Assembly: GCA_023265135.1 (NCBI GenBank)
Contig: JAHFUM010000006.1
Location: 9,232-73,231, forward strand
DNA from: Nitrosarchaeum sp.
Lineage (GTDB): Archaea > Thermoproteota > Nitrososphaeria > Nitrososphaerales > Nitrosopumilaceae
Length of the DNA: 64,000 nt
Direction of reading: 5' to 3'
The notes beneath the pieces are model-generated. The model was not told the DNA's origin, ran no database searches, and saw only the letters and a list, made by a program, of their open reading frames with translations. Every line of letters starts with the position of its first letter. The stretch's first letter is position 1. Below are positions 7,420-16,587 of the stretch, one piece after another. Made by a program: the position numbers and the translations under genes.

Positions 7420-9684
7420 GTGGAAATAGGTACTACTTCTGAATTAGTAACTAGTGTTTACAAAAAATTACAAGAAAATATCCAAAAATATCGAAAAATA
7501 ATCGGAAGACCATTGACACTTACTGAAAAAATACTGGCGGGACATTTTGATCATATCGACGACAAAAACCTAGATGAAGGTAAAAACTATGTCTTCCTAA
7601 TTCCTGATAGAGTAGCATTACAGGATGTAACTGGACAAATGGTGATGTTACAATTTATGCAAGCAGAACTTAAACAAACAGCTTTACCAACAACAGTTCA
7701 CTGTGATCATCTGATACGAGCTCAAGTAGAAGGCGATATTGACATGAAAATTGCTCTTGATGAAAATAATGAAGTTTTCAAGTTTCTTCAATCTGCTGCT
7801 GGTAAATATGGATGTGGTTTTTGGAAACCTGGTGCAGGAATTATCCATCAAGTTGTTCTTGAAAATTATGCGTTTCCTGGTGGATTGATGATTGGCACTG
7901 ATTCTCATACTCCTAATGCGGGTGGCTTAGGAATGATTGCTGTTGGAGTGGGTGGATTAGATGCAGCAGAAACTATGGCTGGAATGCCTTGGGAATTACT
8001 TTATCCTAAAAGAATTGGTGTGAAACTAACTGGAGCACTAAATGGATGGACAGCACCAAAAGATATCATACTCAAAGTAGCTGAAGAATTGACAGTTTCA
8101 GGTGGAACAAATTCTGTTATTGAATACTTTGGAACTGGAACAAATACTATTAGTTGTACTGGAAAAGCCACAATTACCAATATGGGTGCCGAAGTTGGAG
8201 CAACATGTTCTATATTTCCATATGATCAAAGAATGGAAACATATCTGAAATCTACAAATAGAGAAAGAATTGCGGAACTTGCAAATCAGAACAAAGAACT
8301 GCTTGTGGCAGATCCAGAAGTGGAATCCAATCCAGAAAAATTCTTTGATAAAATTATCGAAATTAATCTTTCAGCATTAGAACCACATATTGTTGGACCA
8401 CATACTCCTGATCTAGCAAGACCGATATCTGATTTAGCTAATGATGTAAAATCTAATCAATACGTTGATCAAATATCTGTGGCACTAATTGGAAGTTGCA
8501 CAAATTCATCTTATGAGGATATGTCTAGAGCAGCAAGTTTAGCTGAACAAGCAAAATTAAAAGGCATCAAATCAAAAATTCCTTTGCTAGTCACACCTGG
8601 TTCGGAACAAATTAGAAGTACTATTGAAAGAGACGGACAAATGAATTCACTAAAAGATATTGGAGCTACAGTATTAGCAAATGCATGTGGACCATGTATT
8701 GGTCAATGGAAAAGACCTGAATTACAAAATGATGAAAAAAATACAATTGTAACTACTTTTAATCGAAATTTTCCAGGTCGTAATGATGGCCACAGAAACA
8801 CTCTGAATTTTATTGGTAGTCCTGAAATGATCATTGCACTTGCCTTAGGAGGTAGACTTTCATTTAATCCTCTAAAAGATGAGTTGACTGCAGCAGATGG
8901 AACAAAATTTAAACTTGAACCGCCAAAACCAGCTCCTGAAGTTCCAAAAAATGGATTTATGATACCTAGAGGAATTTTTGTTTCTCCACCTGAAAATTCG
9001 AGTGATATTGAAGTGATAATTGATCCAACTAGCAAAAGACTTCAACGTTTAGAACCATTTTCCAAGTGGGATGGAAAAGACTTTGAAGATATACCAATAA
9101 TGGTAAAGGCAAAAGGAAAATGCACCACTGATCACATATCTCCTGCTGGTGCTTGGTTGTCCCTTCGAGGCCATATTGATAACCTCAGTGATAATATGCT
9201 CTTAGGTGCTGTCAATTCATTTAATGATGAAATTGGTAAAGGAAAGAACATCTTAAATGGTCAACTAGAATCTTTTTCAAAAATTGCTAGACAGTATAAA
9301 GAAAAAGGAATGAGATGGGTAATCATTGGTGATAGTAATTACGGGGAGGGAAGTAGTAGAGAACACGCTGCAATGACTCCAAGATATTTGGGATGTGCAG
9401 CTGTAATTACAAAAAGTCTTGCCAGAATACACGAAACAAACTTGAAAAAACAAGGAATTCTAGCGTTGACTTTTAGTAATCCCGATGATTACAATAAGAT
9501 CCTAGAAGATGATAGACTTAGTCTTATTGGATTGAATAATCTAGAACAACACAAACCTGTTAGATGTATCATTAAACACAAAGATGGAACAAAAGATGAA
9601 ATTTCTCTGAATCATTCTTACAATAAATCTCAAATAGAGTGGTTCAAAGATGGTTCTGCATTAAATGTTTTAAGAAATAAATAA
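7420..9684 (+). CDS. acn: Aconitate hydratase
   Basis: This enzyme interconverts citrate and isocitrate through cis-aconitate in the TCA cycle. The 754-residue protein has the mitochondrial-type domain order: three N-terminal alpha/beta domains, a linker, and a swivel domain. The [4Fe-4S] ligands are visible as Cys360 (GSCTNSSYEDM) and Cys423 and Cys426 (ACGPCIGQW). The swivel domain shows GDSNYGEGSSREHAAM. GTG at 7420 is the chosen start; nearby ATG codons are out of frame. The tRNA-Trp gene follows on the opposite strand ten bases after the stop. Confidence 0.95.
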   Translation: MEIGTTSELVTSVYKKLQENIQKYRKIIGRPLTLTEKILAGHFDHIDDKNLDEGKNYVFLIPDRVALQDVTGQMVMLQFMQAELKQTALPTTVHCDHLIRAQVEGDIDMKIALDENNEVFKFLQSAAGKYGCGFWKPGAGIIHQVVLENYAFPGGLMIGTDSHTPNAGGLGMIAVGVGGLDAAETMAGMPWELLYPKRIGVKLTGALNGWTAPKDIILKVAEELTVSGGTNSVIEYFGTGTNTISCTGKATITNMGAEVGATCSIFPYDQRMETYLKSTNRERIAELANQNKELLVADPEVESNPEKFFDKIIEINLSALEPHIVGPHTPDLARPISDLANDVKSNQYVDQISVALIGSCTNSSYEDMSRAASLAEQAKLKGIKSKIPLLVTPGSEQIRSTIERDGQMNSLKDIGATVLANACGPCIGQWKRPELQNDEKNTIVTTFNRNFPGRNDGHRNTLNFIGSPEMIIALALGGRLSFNPLKDELTAADGTKFKLEPPKPAPEVPKNGFMIPRGIFVSPPENSSDIEVIIDPTSKRLQRLEPFSKWDGKDFEDIPIMVKAKGKCTTDHISPAGAWLSLRGHIDNLSDNMLLGAVNSFNDEIGKGKNILNGQLESFSKIARQYKEKGMRWVIIGDSNYGEGSSREHAAMTPRYLGCAAVITKSLARIHETNLKKQGILALTFSNPDDYNKILEDDRLSLIGLNNLEQHKPVRCIIKHKDGTKDEISLNHSYNKSQIEWFKDGSALNVLRNK

Positions 9685-9694
9685 TATTCTAACG

Positions 9695-9846
9695 TGGGGC
9701 CGACCGGAATCGAACCGGCGACCTACGGGTCACTACAGCTCCAAACTTACATCATCCGTGAGTCAGTTTAGCTTAGTTTACCTTTGGAGCCCTTAGCGGT
9801 GATCTATCGTATGCACTGTCGCCCTACCAGGCTAGGCTACGACCCC
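9695..9846 (-). tRNA. tRNA-Trp (anticodon CCA) with two predicted introns
   Basis: On the minus strand a 152-base gene begins GGGGTCG and ends CGGCCCC plus discriminator A. A D arm (GCC...GGC), a T arm (GCCGG-TTCGATT-CCGGT) and an AGGTC variable loop are present. A standard cloverleaf is recovered only by removing two insertions. One of 25 bases (9793-9817) splits the 5' strand of the anticodon stem. One of 53 bases (9730-9782) follows loop CTCCAAA after position 37/38. The spliced stem is then ACGGG/CCCGT and the product 74 bases. Exact splice points can slide by a base or two. The anticodon lies at 9785-9787. The intron pair TTTGGAGC can base-pair with the anticodon loop. Splicing would need the archaeal endonuclease and RtcB (21487-22935). 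Confidence 0.88.
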
Positions 9847-9936
9847 ACGAACAAGAATGATATGGACTAGAATTTTAAGTTATTTTAACCAAGATTTATT
9901 TGCGATTGACCTTGATCTACATCCGTTAAGACAAAT

Positions 9937-10470
9937 ATGGTAAAACCAATTATTTTAGTACTAGCAGCAATTCCTGCTATCGTTGCAATTTTAATTGTTA
10001 TTCCATTAATCACGAGATCTGATATTCCATACTCTGCAGCTAATCCAAACGATGTAATTGAAATTGAGTATGCAAAATATCAATTAAAGAAAATATCTTT
10101 TGGTGTAACAGAAAGAATTGGAGCACAAAAAACTGAAATTCTAATAATTAAAAATGACGGAGAAATAAAATACACTGTTACTGAAGATGGTTATCCAAAA
10201 CCAGATATTAGTTCACATCTGGATAATCAAAAACTTCGTACATTAAAAGCCCTGATTAAAGAAACTGGTTTTATCTCAATTCCTTCTGAATCGTTTCCAA
10301 TACGTGATAATGTAACCGATTTTCAAAAATCAAATATCAAAATTACTCTAAATGGAAGAATTAATCAAATTAACTGGCCAGAACAAAATGCAACTGATAA
10401 ATTCATACCTCCAATAATTTCTATGGTGGAATCTCAACTTGATAAAATTGCAGAACAAATTAGTAAATAG
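9937..10470 (+). CDS. Membrane-anchored exported protein of unknown function
   Basis: The 177-residue protein starts with a signal anchor (residues about 4-24, rich in Ile, Leu, Val and Ala). The rest is a soluble domain with repeating beta strands (KKISFGVTERIG, TEILIIKNDGEIKYTVTEDG, IKITLNGRINQINWPEQN) and a C-terminal helix. This places it outside the cytoplasmic membrane, tethered at the N-terminus. It resembles no family I can name. The gene is 30 bases upstream of pdxS but is probably unrelated to vitamin B6 synthesis. Confidence 0.8.
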   Translation: MVKPIILVLAAIPAIVAILIVIPLITRSDIPYSAANPNDVIEIEYAKYQLKKISFGVTERIGAQKTEILIIKNDGEIKYTVTEDGYPKPDISSHLDNQKLRTLKALIKETGFISIPSESFPIRDNVTDFQKSNIKITLNGRINQINWPEQNATDKFIPPIISMVESQLDKIAEQISK

Positions 10471-10500
10471 GTACAAATAGTCTTTGATAAAACTCTGAAT

Positions 10501-11469
10501 ATGATTCCACTTTCAGGCGAAAGAACTGATGCACACGGAATAATTAAAGAAAAATCTGATTCTGGAGTTATTTTACGTGGAACCTCGACTCTAAAACGAG
10601 GTTTTGCACATATGCTAAAAAATGGCGTGGTAATGGACGTTACTACCGTAGAACAAGCTCAAATTGCAGAAGATGCAGGAGCTGTATCGGTTATGGTTTT
10701 AGATAAGCTACCATCTGATGTAAGAAAAGCGGGTGGAGTTGCACGAACTGCAAGTATTAGAATTATTGAAGATATTATGGATTCAGTAACAATCCCCGTA
10801 ATGGCAAAATGTAGAATTGGTCATGTCTATGAAGCTAAAGTGCTAGAAGAAACTGATGTAGATATGATAGATGAATCCGAAGTTTTGACACCAGCTGATG
10901 AAAACCATCACATTTGGAAGTGGGATTTTACAACTCCTTTTGTTAATGGAGCAAGATCGTTATCTGAAGCATTACGACGAATTGAAGAAGGAGCTGCAAT
11001 GATAAGAACTAAAGGAGAACCCGGTACAGGAAATGTAGCCGAAGCAGTTACTCATATCAAAAAAGTTAATGATGAATTAAGAACAATAAAAGCTATCTAT
11101 GATTCTGGTGATAATCAAGATCTGGTTAGAATGGCAAGAGAATTCAAAGTATCTTATGATTTAGTTGAAGAGACTGCAAAACTTGGAAGATTGCCTGTTG
11201 TTAATTTCGCAGCAGGAGGAATAGCAACTCCTGCAGACGCTGCATATTTAATGTCTCTTGGTTGTGATGGAATTTTTGTAGGATCTGGAATCTTTAATGC
11301 AGATGATGCTAAAGAAAGAGCAAGAGCTATTGTATTGGCGACTACTTTCTGGAATGAATCAGAAAAAGTGAAAGAAGCACAAAAAATGATCGATGAGAGA
11401 CAATCGATGTTAGGATTAGATGTTAAAACTCTGGAATTAAGAATGCAAGAGCGTGGAAGTTCTGCATGA
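10501..11469 (+). CDS. pdxS: Pyridoxal 5'-phosphate synthase, synthase subunit
   Basis: PdxS builds PLP from ribose 5-phosphate, glyceraldehyde 3-phosphate and ammonia delivered by PdxT. The 322-residue TIM barrel shows family segments including [31 protein letters not shown], the phosphate-binding [15 protein letters not shown] and [12 protein letters not shown]. Lysines for the covalent intermediates lie in the first and in the AKCRIGH segments. It overlaps pdxT by four bases, so the two subunits are made in a coupled way. Confidence 0.96.
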   Translation: MIPLSGERTDAHGIIKEKSDSGVILRGTSTLKRGFAHMLKNGVVMDVTTVEQAQIAEDAGAVSVMVLDKLPSDVRKAGGVARTASIRIIEDIMDSVTIPVMAKCRIGHVYEAKVLEETDVDMIDESEVLTPADENHHIWKWDFTTPFVNGARSLSEALRRIEEGAAMIRTKGEPGTGNVAEAVTHIKKVNDELRTIKAIYDSGDNQDLVRMAREFKVSYDLVEETAKLGRLPVVNFAAGGIATPADAAYLMSLGCDGIFVGSGIFNADDAKERARAIVLATTFWNESEKVKEAQKMIDERQSMLGLDVKTLELRMQERGSSA

Positions 11470-12092
11470 GTCTCATTGTTGGAGTTTTCGCAATTCAGGG
11501 TGATGTATATGAAAATATTTCGTCTACAAAGACTGCACTAAAAGAGTTAGGTGTAGAAGGAACAGTTTTAGGTGTTAAAACTGCTGAGGATGTTTCAAAA
11601 CTTGATGGTTTGATTATTCCAGGTGGGGAAAGTACTACTATCGGTCAACTTTCTCTTGTGAATAGTTCTCTTAAGACGATAAAGGAAAAAATTGAACATG
11701 GAATGCCTGTATTGGGAATATGTGCTGGTATGATTATGCTCTCAAAAACAGCTAATGATCGTATTATTGGAAAAACAGATCAACCTCTTTTAGATTTGCT
11801 TGACATTAAATTAGAAAGAAACTCTTTTGGAAGACAAAAAGAATCATTTGAAACAGACGTTTCTATGGCTTCTATTAATATTCCAAAATTTGATGGTGTT
11901 TTTATCAGAGCTCCGTCTGTTTCTGACGTTGGTTCTGGTGTAGAGGTTTTGGCAAAATTTAATGAAAAAATAGTCGCTGTAAAAAAAGGCAATATGATAG
12001 GCGTTGCATTTCATCCCGAATTAACAAAAGATGTTTCTTTACACAAATATTTTGTAAATTTGATCAAGAAATCAAAAACTGGTCAAATATGA
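11466..12092 (+). CDS. pdxT: Pyridoxal 5'-phosphate synthase, glutaminase subunit
   Basis: This class I glutamine amidotransferase supplies ammonia to PdxS. The 208-residue protein shows [13 protein letters not shown], the nucleophile elbow [13 protein letters not shown] with the catalytic cysteine, and the C-terminal His/Glu pair in [11 protein letters not shown]. The start ATG overlaps the pdxS stop, matching the usual pdxST operon. The following 155 bases before valS are AT-rich and hold nothing recognisable. Confidence 0.95.
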   Translation: MSLIVGVFAIQGDVYENISSTKTALKELGVEGTVLGVKTAEDVSKLDGLIIPGGESTTIGQLSLVNSSLKTIKEKIEHGMPVLGICAGMIMLSKTANDRIIGKTDQPLLDLLDIKLERNSFGRQKESFETDVSMASINIPKFDGVFIRAPSVSDVGSGVEVLAKFNEKIVAVKKGNMIGVAFHPELTKDVSLHKYFVNLIKKSKTGQI

Positions 12093-12247
12093 TAAATTAA
12101 TAATAATTTCTTTCTGTTGTATCGGTATTTTTTAAAAATAAAAACAAGTTTTGTTTTATTTAGTGTGTCACTAATTGGAAAAATTAATTTCAAAACATGT
12201 GCTAAAAATAAATCTAGTTACTGGAATTATGTGTATGGGATTTAGGC

Positions 12248-14569
12248 TCAATTATCTGCTAAATTATGCATAGATTTCAAGTCATTTTTGAATGATTCTA
12301 GTTTTTCTGGAACCGTTATTATAATTGAATCTTTTAATGAAAGATTTTTAGCCTTTTTTTCATTCCACACTTTGGAATTAAATTCTGTTATATTTTTTGT
12401 CATTTCACTTTGATTGTATTTTGATTCGGTTTTTACTTGGAGTTGTTTATGAATACTTTCTGATGAATACAAAGTTTTCCAAAGATATTCCGTGATAAAC
12501 GGAGTAATAGGTGCTAATAATTTTAAAATTGTTGATAATGTTTTATGTAATGTGTATATTGCACCATCTCTTTCTTCATCCGTAAAACCAATTCCATATG
12601 CTCGTGCTTTAACCATTTCAATATAATGTGCAGCAAAAAGATTCCAAGTAAACTCTCTTATTGCAATTGCAGGAATGAAGAAATTATATTCATCATATCC
12701 TTTTTTACATTCTTTAATTAAATCATCTAATTCTGATAATATCCATTTATCTGTGGCTGTTGGAATTCCTGATTCAATTACTGGAAAACTAGACAAAAAT
12801 CTTGAAACATTCCATAGTTTGCTGAGAAACTTTTTTGTCGATTCAATTTTTTGTTCATTACATCTAAAATCATATCCATGATTGATTTCACTTGCACTCC
12901 AAAATCTAAAAGTGTCTGCTCCAAATTGTTCAATTACTGGTAAAGGATCAATTGCATTTCCTTTACTCTTACTCATTTTCATTCCTTTTTCATCAAGACC
13001 ATATCCCATTATCCATGCTTCAGACCATGGTTTCTTTCCAGTAAGTTGCTCACATCTAAGAAGTGTATAGTATAACCATGTTCTTACAATATCTTTTGCT
13101 TGGGGGCGAATTGCTGTAGGGTACACTTTATTGAAAAATTCTTGGTCTTTGTTAAATTTACTAACAAAAAGAGGTGAAACACTAGAATCCATCCATGTAT
13201 CAAATGTTCTTTCTTCTCCTACAAATTCAGTAGTTCCACACTTAGAACACAGACTAATAGGACATTTTTCCATCCATGGTTTATAGTACTTTCCAGGCTC
13301 AGGGACGTGAGGTTCAGAACAATTTTTACAATACCAAATGGGAATCTCAGTGCCATAATACCGTCTTCTTGATATTGGCCAATCGATATTGATTGACTCT
13401 AACCAATTCATCAAGATCTGTTTATGCATAGCAGGATAAAATGTAATTTCATTTCCCAATTTTTTCATCTTTTCAATTGACTCTTTTTGTTTTAGATAAT
13501 ATTCCTCCATAGGAATTATTTCAATTGGATTTTTACTTCGTTCAGATACTGGAGTTCTATGAATTGTATCTTCAATTTTTTCTATTAACCCTTTATTTTC
13601 CAAATCCTCAATAATTTTTGCCCGTGCTTGTTTTGGTTTCAATCCAACATAATCTCCAGCAGCATACGTCATTTTTCCATCTAATCCGATTGCAACAATT
13701 TCTTCTAACTCAAATTCTCTAAATAATGCCACATCATTTTGATCACCATAACTACATACCATGACTGCACCAGAACCGAATTCCTGATGAGCTGAATGAT
13801 GTGTTTTTAGTTCAACCTCTACATTAGTAATTGGTACAATCACTTTTTTTCCGATATATTTTGTATATCTTTCATCCTCTGGATTCACAATTATAGTTTT
13901 ACATGCACAAAGAAGTTCTGGTCTAGTACTTGCAATGATTATCTCTTTATTTGCATCCTTGATTTGAAATTTTATATAAACCAGTTTAGTTGGTAAATCT
14001 TCATATGTAATTTCTGCATCTGCAATAGTTGTACCTGACACCCAATCATAATTATTTGGTCTATTTGCAAGATACACTTGCCCTTTTTTCCACAGTTCAA
14101 TAAATGTGGATTGTGTTAACGTTCTATATTCTTCAGAATCTGTTCTATAATAATTGGAGAAATCTCCGCTAATTCCTAAACTTTTCATGATTAAAATCAT
14201 TTCGTCTTCCAAGTCATCCAATGCAGCTCTGCATAATTTTAGAAATTCACCTCTTTCAGTTTCACGCATTCTGATATTGTGTTTTTTTTCTGTGTAAATC
14301 TCCACAGGGAGACCGTTCCTATCAATTCCTATTGGAAAATATACATTCTTACCTGCCATTCTTGCAGTACGTGCTATCATATCAATTTGAGAATAATGTG
14401 CTGCTGCACCTATGTGCCACGGTCTACCTGATGGATATGGAGGAGGTGTATCTATTGTAAAATTATCTTCCTTTGGTACAAATTCATAAATTTTTTCATT
14501 TACCCATTGTCTGAGAATCTCTCTTTCTAATTCTGGGTTCCAAGCTTTTTCTACAATTTTTGGTTCCAT
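12248..14569 (-). CDS. valS: Valyl-tRNA synthetase
   Basis: This class I synthetase attaches valine to tRNA-Val. Its 773 residues include the HIGH region TPPPYPSGRPWHIGA, a CP1 editing domain (about 190-330, with STRPELL and the acidic GSGAVMVCSYGDQND segment), the ISRRRYYGTEIPIWYC block, FDTWMDSSVSP, and KMSKS in KGMKMSKSKGNAIDP. CKNC and CSKC pairs suggest zinc sites. The HIGH loop differs from bacterial ValRS, but ISRRR and DTWMDSS favour valine over isoleucine or leucine. A short coiled C-terminus is present. It shares direction with the two pterin-type genes upstream. Confidence 0.88.
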   Translation of the reverse strand: MEPKIVEKAWNPELEREILRQWVNEKIYEFVPKEDNFTIDTPPPYPSGRPWHIGAAAHYSQIDMIARTARMAGKNVYFPIGIDRNGLPVEIYTEKKHNIRMRETERGEFLKLCRAALDDLEDEMILIMKSLGISGDFSNYYRTDSEEYRTLTQSTFIELWKKGQVYLANRPNNYDWVSGTTIADAEITYEDLPTKLVYIKFQIKDANKEIIIASTRPELLCACKTIIVNPEDERYTKYIGKKVIVPITNVEVELKTHHSAHQEFGSGAVMVCSYGDQNDVALFREFELEEIVAIGLDGKMTYAAGDYVGLKPKQARAKIIEDLENKGLIEKIEDTIHRTPVSERSKNPIEIIPMEEYYLKQKESIEKMKKLGNEITFYPAMHKQILMNWLESINIDWPISRRRYYGTEIPIWYCKNCSEPHVPEPGKYYKPWMEKCPISLCSKCGTTEFVGEERTFDTWMDSSVSPLFVSKFNKDQEFFNKVYPTAIRPQAKDIVRTWLYYTLLRCEQLTGKKPWSEAWIMGYGLDEKGMKMSKSKGNAIDPLPVIEQFGADTFRFWSASEINHGYDFRCNEQKIESTKKFLSKLWNVSRFLSSFPVIESGIPTATDKWILSELDDLIKECKKGYDEYNFFIPAIAIREFTWNLFAAHYIEMVKARAYGIGFTDEERDGAIYTLHKTLSTILKLLAPITPFITEYLWKTLYSSESIHKQLQVKTESKYNQSEMTKNITEFNSKVWNEKKAKNLSLKDSIIITVPEKLESFKNDLKSMHNLADN

Positions 14570-14576
14570 TTTTTAA

Positions 14577-15392
14577 CTATCTTGAAATATTTGCAATAAT
14601 ATGAGAACCCTTGTTATATCCTTCGTAAATGTAAACTCCAACAGCTTCTACATTTTGAGGTAATTTTGGAGCAAGCAGTTTGATTATTTCACTTGAAAGA
14701 TTTTCAACAGTAGCTTCTCCTTCTAAGAGATATGCTGTATTTTTTGGAACTTGAATGTCAAACATTCCTTTTGGTCCATCAAATTGAATTTGATAGTGAG
14801 ACTCATCTTCTCTTTTCAGATACTTTCTGTTAATGAAAAATTTATGATCAAACACTGCGACCACTTCTTTTATAATTTTTTTTGCAATTCCAAAATCTAC
14901 CAATAAATTATCTTTCATTTGTCCAACCAATTCAACCATTACTGAAGATGTATGCCCATGTAAAATAGAACATTTCTCTACCAGGGGAAGAATATGTGCA
15001 TAATCAAATGAAAATGACGGATCTTCTAGAAATATTGATCCTGTTTGAGGTGTCTTATCATAGAATACGATATCTTGCAATTCTTTAATTTGTGCAGTAT
15101 ATTTAGGATGTCCTATGGCCATCACTTTTTCTTCAGGTAGATTTTCTTTGATTTCATTATATTTTTTTATATCTTCCTCATTATCTATTATTTCTATCAA
15201 GCCCTTCTTTGTTTTAAAATCAACAGTTACAGAACTCCCATTTTTTAATGATAGTCTATAATCATATTCGTAATCCTCATCAAGAAACGATAGCATTTGT
15301 GCTATTGTCAATTCAGTTCTAGTTCTCATTAGATTACCTTTTTTGTCAATATATCTAAAATCCGAATCTAGAATAGTGGGACTTGAAGTCAT
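14577..15392 (-). CDS. PTPS/QueD-family protein with an extra N-terminal domain
   Basis: The C-terminal half (about 125-271) is a 6-pyruvoyltetrahydropterin synthase/QueD-type fold: FSFDYAH with the first zinc histidine, CSILHGHTSSVMVEL with catalytic cysteine and two zinc histidines, LLVDFGIAKKIIKEVV, FDHKF, and late glutamates. The N-terminal 115 residues (TELTIAQMLSFLDEDYEYD, SVTVDFKTKKGLIEII) are extra and recall TnsA or PD-(D/E)xK-like folds. The enzyme could act in pterin or 7-deazaguanine synthesis. The phhB-like gene lies 80 bases upstream on the same strand, favouring pterin metabolism. Which product it makes is not clear. Confidence 0.8.
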   Translation of the reverse strand: MTSSPTILDSDFRYIDKKGNLMRTRTELTIAQMLSFLDEDYEYDYRLSLKNGSSVTVDFKTKKGLIEIIDNEEDIKKYNEIKENLPEEKVMAIGHPKYTAQIKELQDIVFYDKTPQTGSIFLEDPSFSFDYAHILPLVEKCSILHGHTSSVMVELVGQMKDNLLVDFGIAKKIIKEVVAVFDHKFFINRKYLKREDESHYQIQFDGPKGMFDIQVPKNTAYLLEGEATVENLSSEIIKLLAPKLPQNVEAVGVYIYEGYNKGSHIIANISR

Positions 15393-15472
15393 GTAAAGTC
15401 AACTGGCTTAGCTCTGTATATAAATTCTGTAACGCATAAAACTAGAAAATTATTTTATTCCGTAATTTGAAA

Positions 15473-15751
15473 TTATTCTAATGAATTTAAAATTTTAGCT
15501 AGATTGATATCATTCTGAGTAATCCCTCCAGCATCATGAGTTGTTAAATCTACTACTACCTTGTTGTAGACATTAAACCATTCAGGATGATGATTCATTT
15601 TTTCTATGTGCATTGCAGCCCTTGTCATGAACCCAAATGCTTGATTAAAATCATCAAATTCAAATTCTTTATGGATTTTATTATTTACAACTGACCATCC
15701 TCCCAGGTTTTTTAATTCATTAGCTATAGATTCAGATGATAATTTCATCAT
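15473..15751 (-). CDS. Pterin-4a-carbinolamine dehydratase-like protein
   Basis: The 92 residues match the PCD/DCoH family: [26 protein letters not shown], then [20 protein letters not shown] with the catalytic histidines, then [20 protein letters not shown]. Known members dehydrate 4a-hydroxytetrahydropterin or assist molybdopterin and other pterin enzymes. It is transcribed towards the PTPS-like gene, so the pair probably works in pterin chemistry. ATG at 15751 was chosen; the next one downstream (15748) is equally possible. Confidence 0.93.
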   Translation of the reverse strand: MMKLSSESIANELKNLGGWSVVNNKIHKEFEFDDFNQAFGFMTRAAMHIEKMNHHPEWFNVYNKVVVDLTTHDAGGITQNDINLAKILNSLE

Positions 15752-15840
15752 AATTTTATATTTAAATTGCTAAATTAATAGTTAGATGTCTAAATCAGAG
15801 CTGTTTTACATTGTAAAGGACATGATACTAAGTGAATAAA

Positions 15841-16587
15841 ATGAAAAAAGAACTACTTGATAAAATTCAAAATTCTATCAAAGAAAACATAGTCGAAAAG
15901 AAAATTGGCATTGCATTTTCTGGTGGTGTTGACAGTACACTTATCTCAAAAATTTGTTCAGATCTAGGGTATTATGTAACCTTATTGACTATTGGTTTTT
16001 CAGAATCACATGACATCTTATTTGCAAAAGAAGTTAATCAACAATTAAAACTAGTTCATCATGTTTTAGAAATTGATGCTCTAACTTTTCAAGATGTAGC
16101 TATCAAAATAAACCAAACAATAAAGACAGACAATCTCTCTTGGAATGAAAATTGTATTGCATTTTATTATGTATCTAAACTAGCAAAAAGTTTGGGAATT
16201 AATATTGTTGTGACTGCAAATGGGATCGATGAATTATTCTGTGGGTATGATACTTATAGAACAGCTATAGGTGGAGGAGAATCAAAAGTTCTTGAAGTAA
16301 TGAATTCAAAACTAGATAATGAAATTAAAATGATGAAAGCAGTTAATCAAGTTGCATCTGAATTTGATGTTAAAATTATTCAACCTTTACTGTCTTCTGA
16401 TTTTGTACAATTTGCTAAAACTATTCCTATATCTGAAAAAATTCATGATTCTGAAGATCTACTTAGGAAACACATTATACGAAAATTAGCAAGAGATGTG
16501 GGAGTTCCAGAAATTTCATACTCAAAAAGAAAAAAAGCACTTCAATATGGTTCTAAAATTCACAAAACATTATTAAAATTTAGATAA
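15841..16587 (+). CDS. Stand-alone asparagine synthetase-type ATP pyrophosphatase
   Basis: About 248 residues form only the C-terminal synthetase domain of asparagine synthetase B. The PP-loop FSGGVDSTLISKI, the NENCIAFYYVSKLA segment and the ANGIDELFCGYDTY motif (usual form GDGADE/GSGADE) are present. The N-terminal glutaminase domain is missing, so ammonia must come directly or from a partner. It could adenylate a carboxylate other than aspartate. ATG at 15841 is preferred to GTG at 15832. The 3' end overlaps the convergent purB by eight bases. Confidence 0.85.
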   Translation: MKKELLDKIQNSIKENIVEKKIGIAFSGGVDSTLISKICSDLGYYVTLLTIGFSESHDILFAKEVNQQLKLVHHVLEIDALTFQDVAIKINQTIKTDNLSWNENCIAFYYVSKLAKSLGINIVVTANGIDELFCGYDTYRTAIGGGESKVLEVMNSKLDNEIKMMKAVNQVASEFDVKIIQPLLSSDFVQFAKTIPISEKIHDSEDLLRKHIIRKLARDVGVPEISYSKRKKALQYGSKIHKTLLKFR

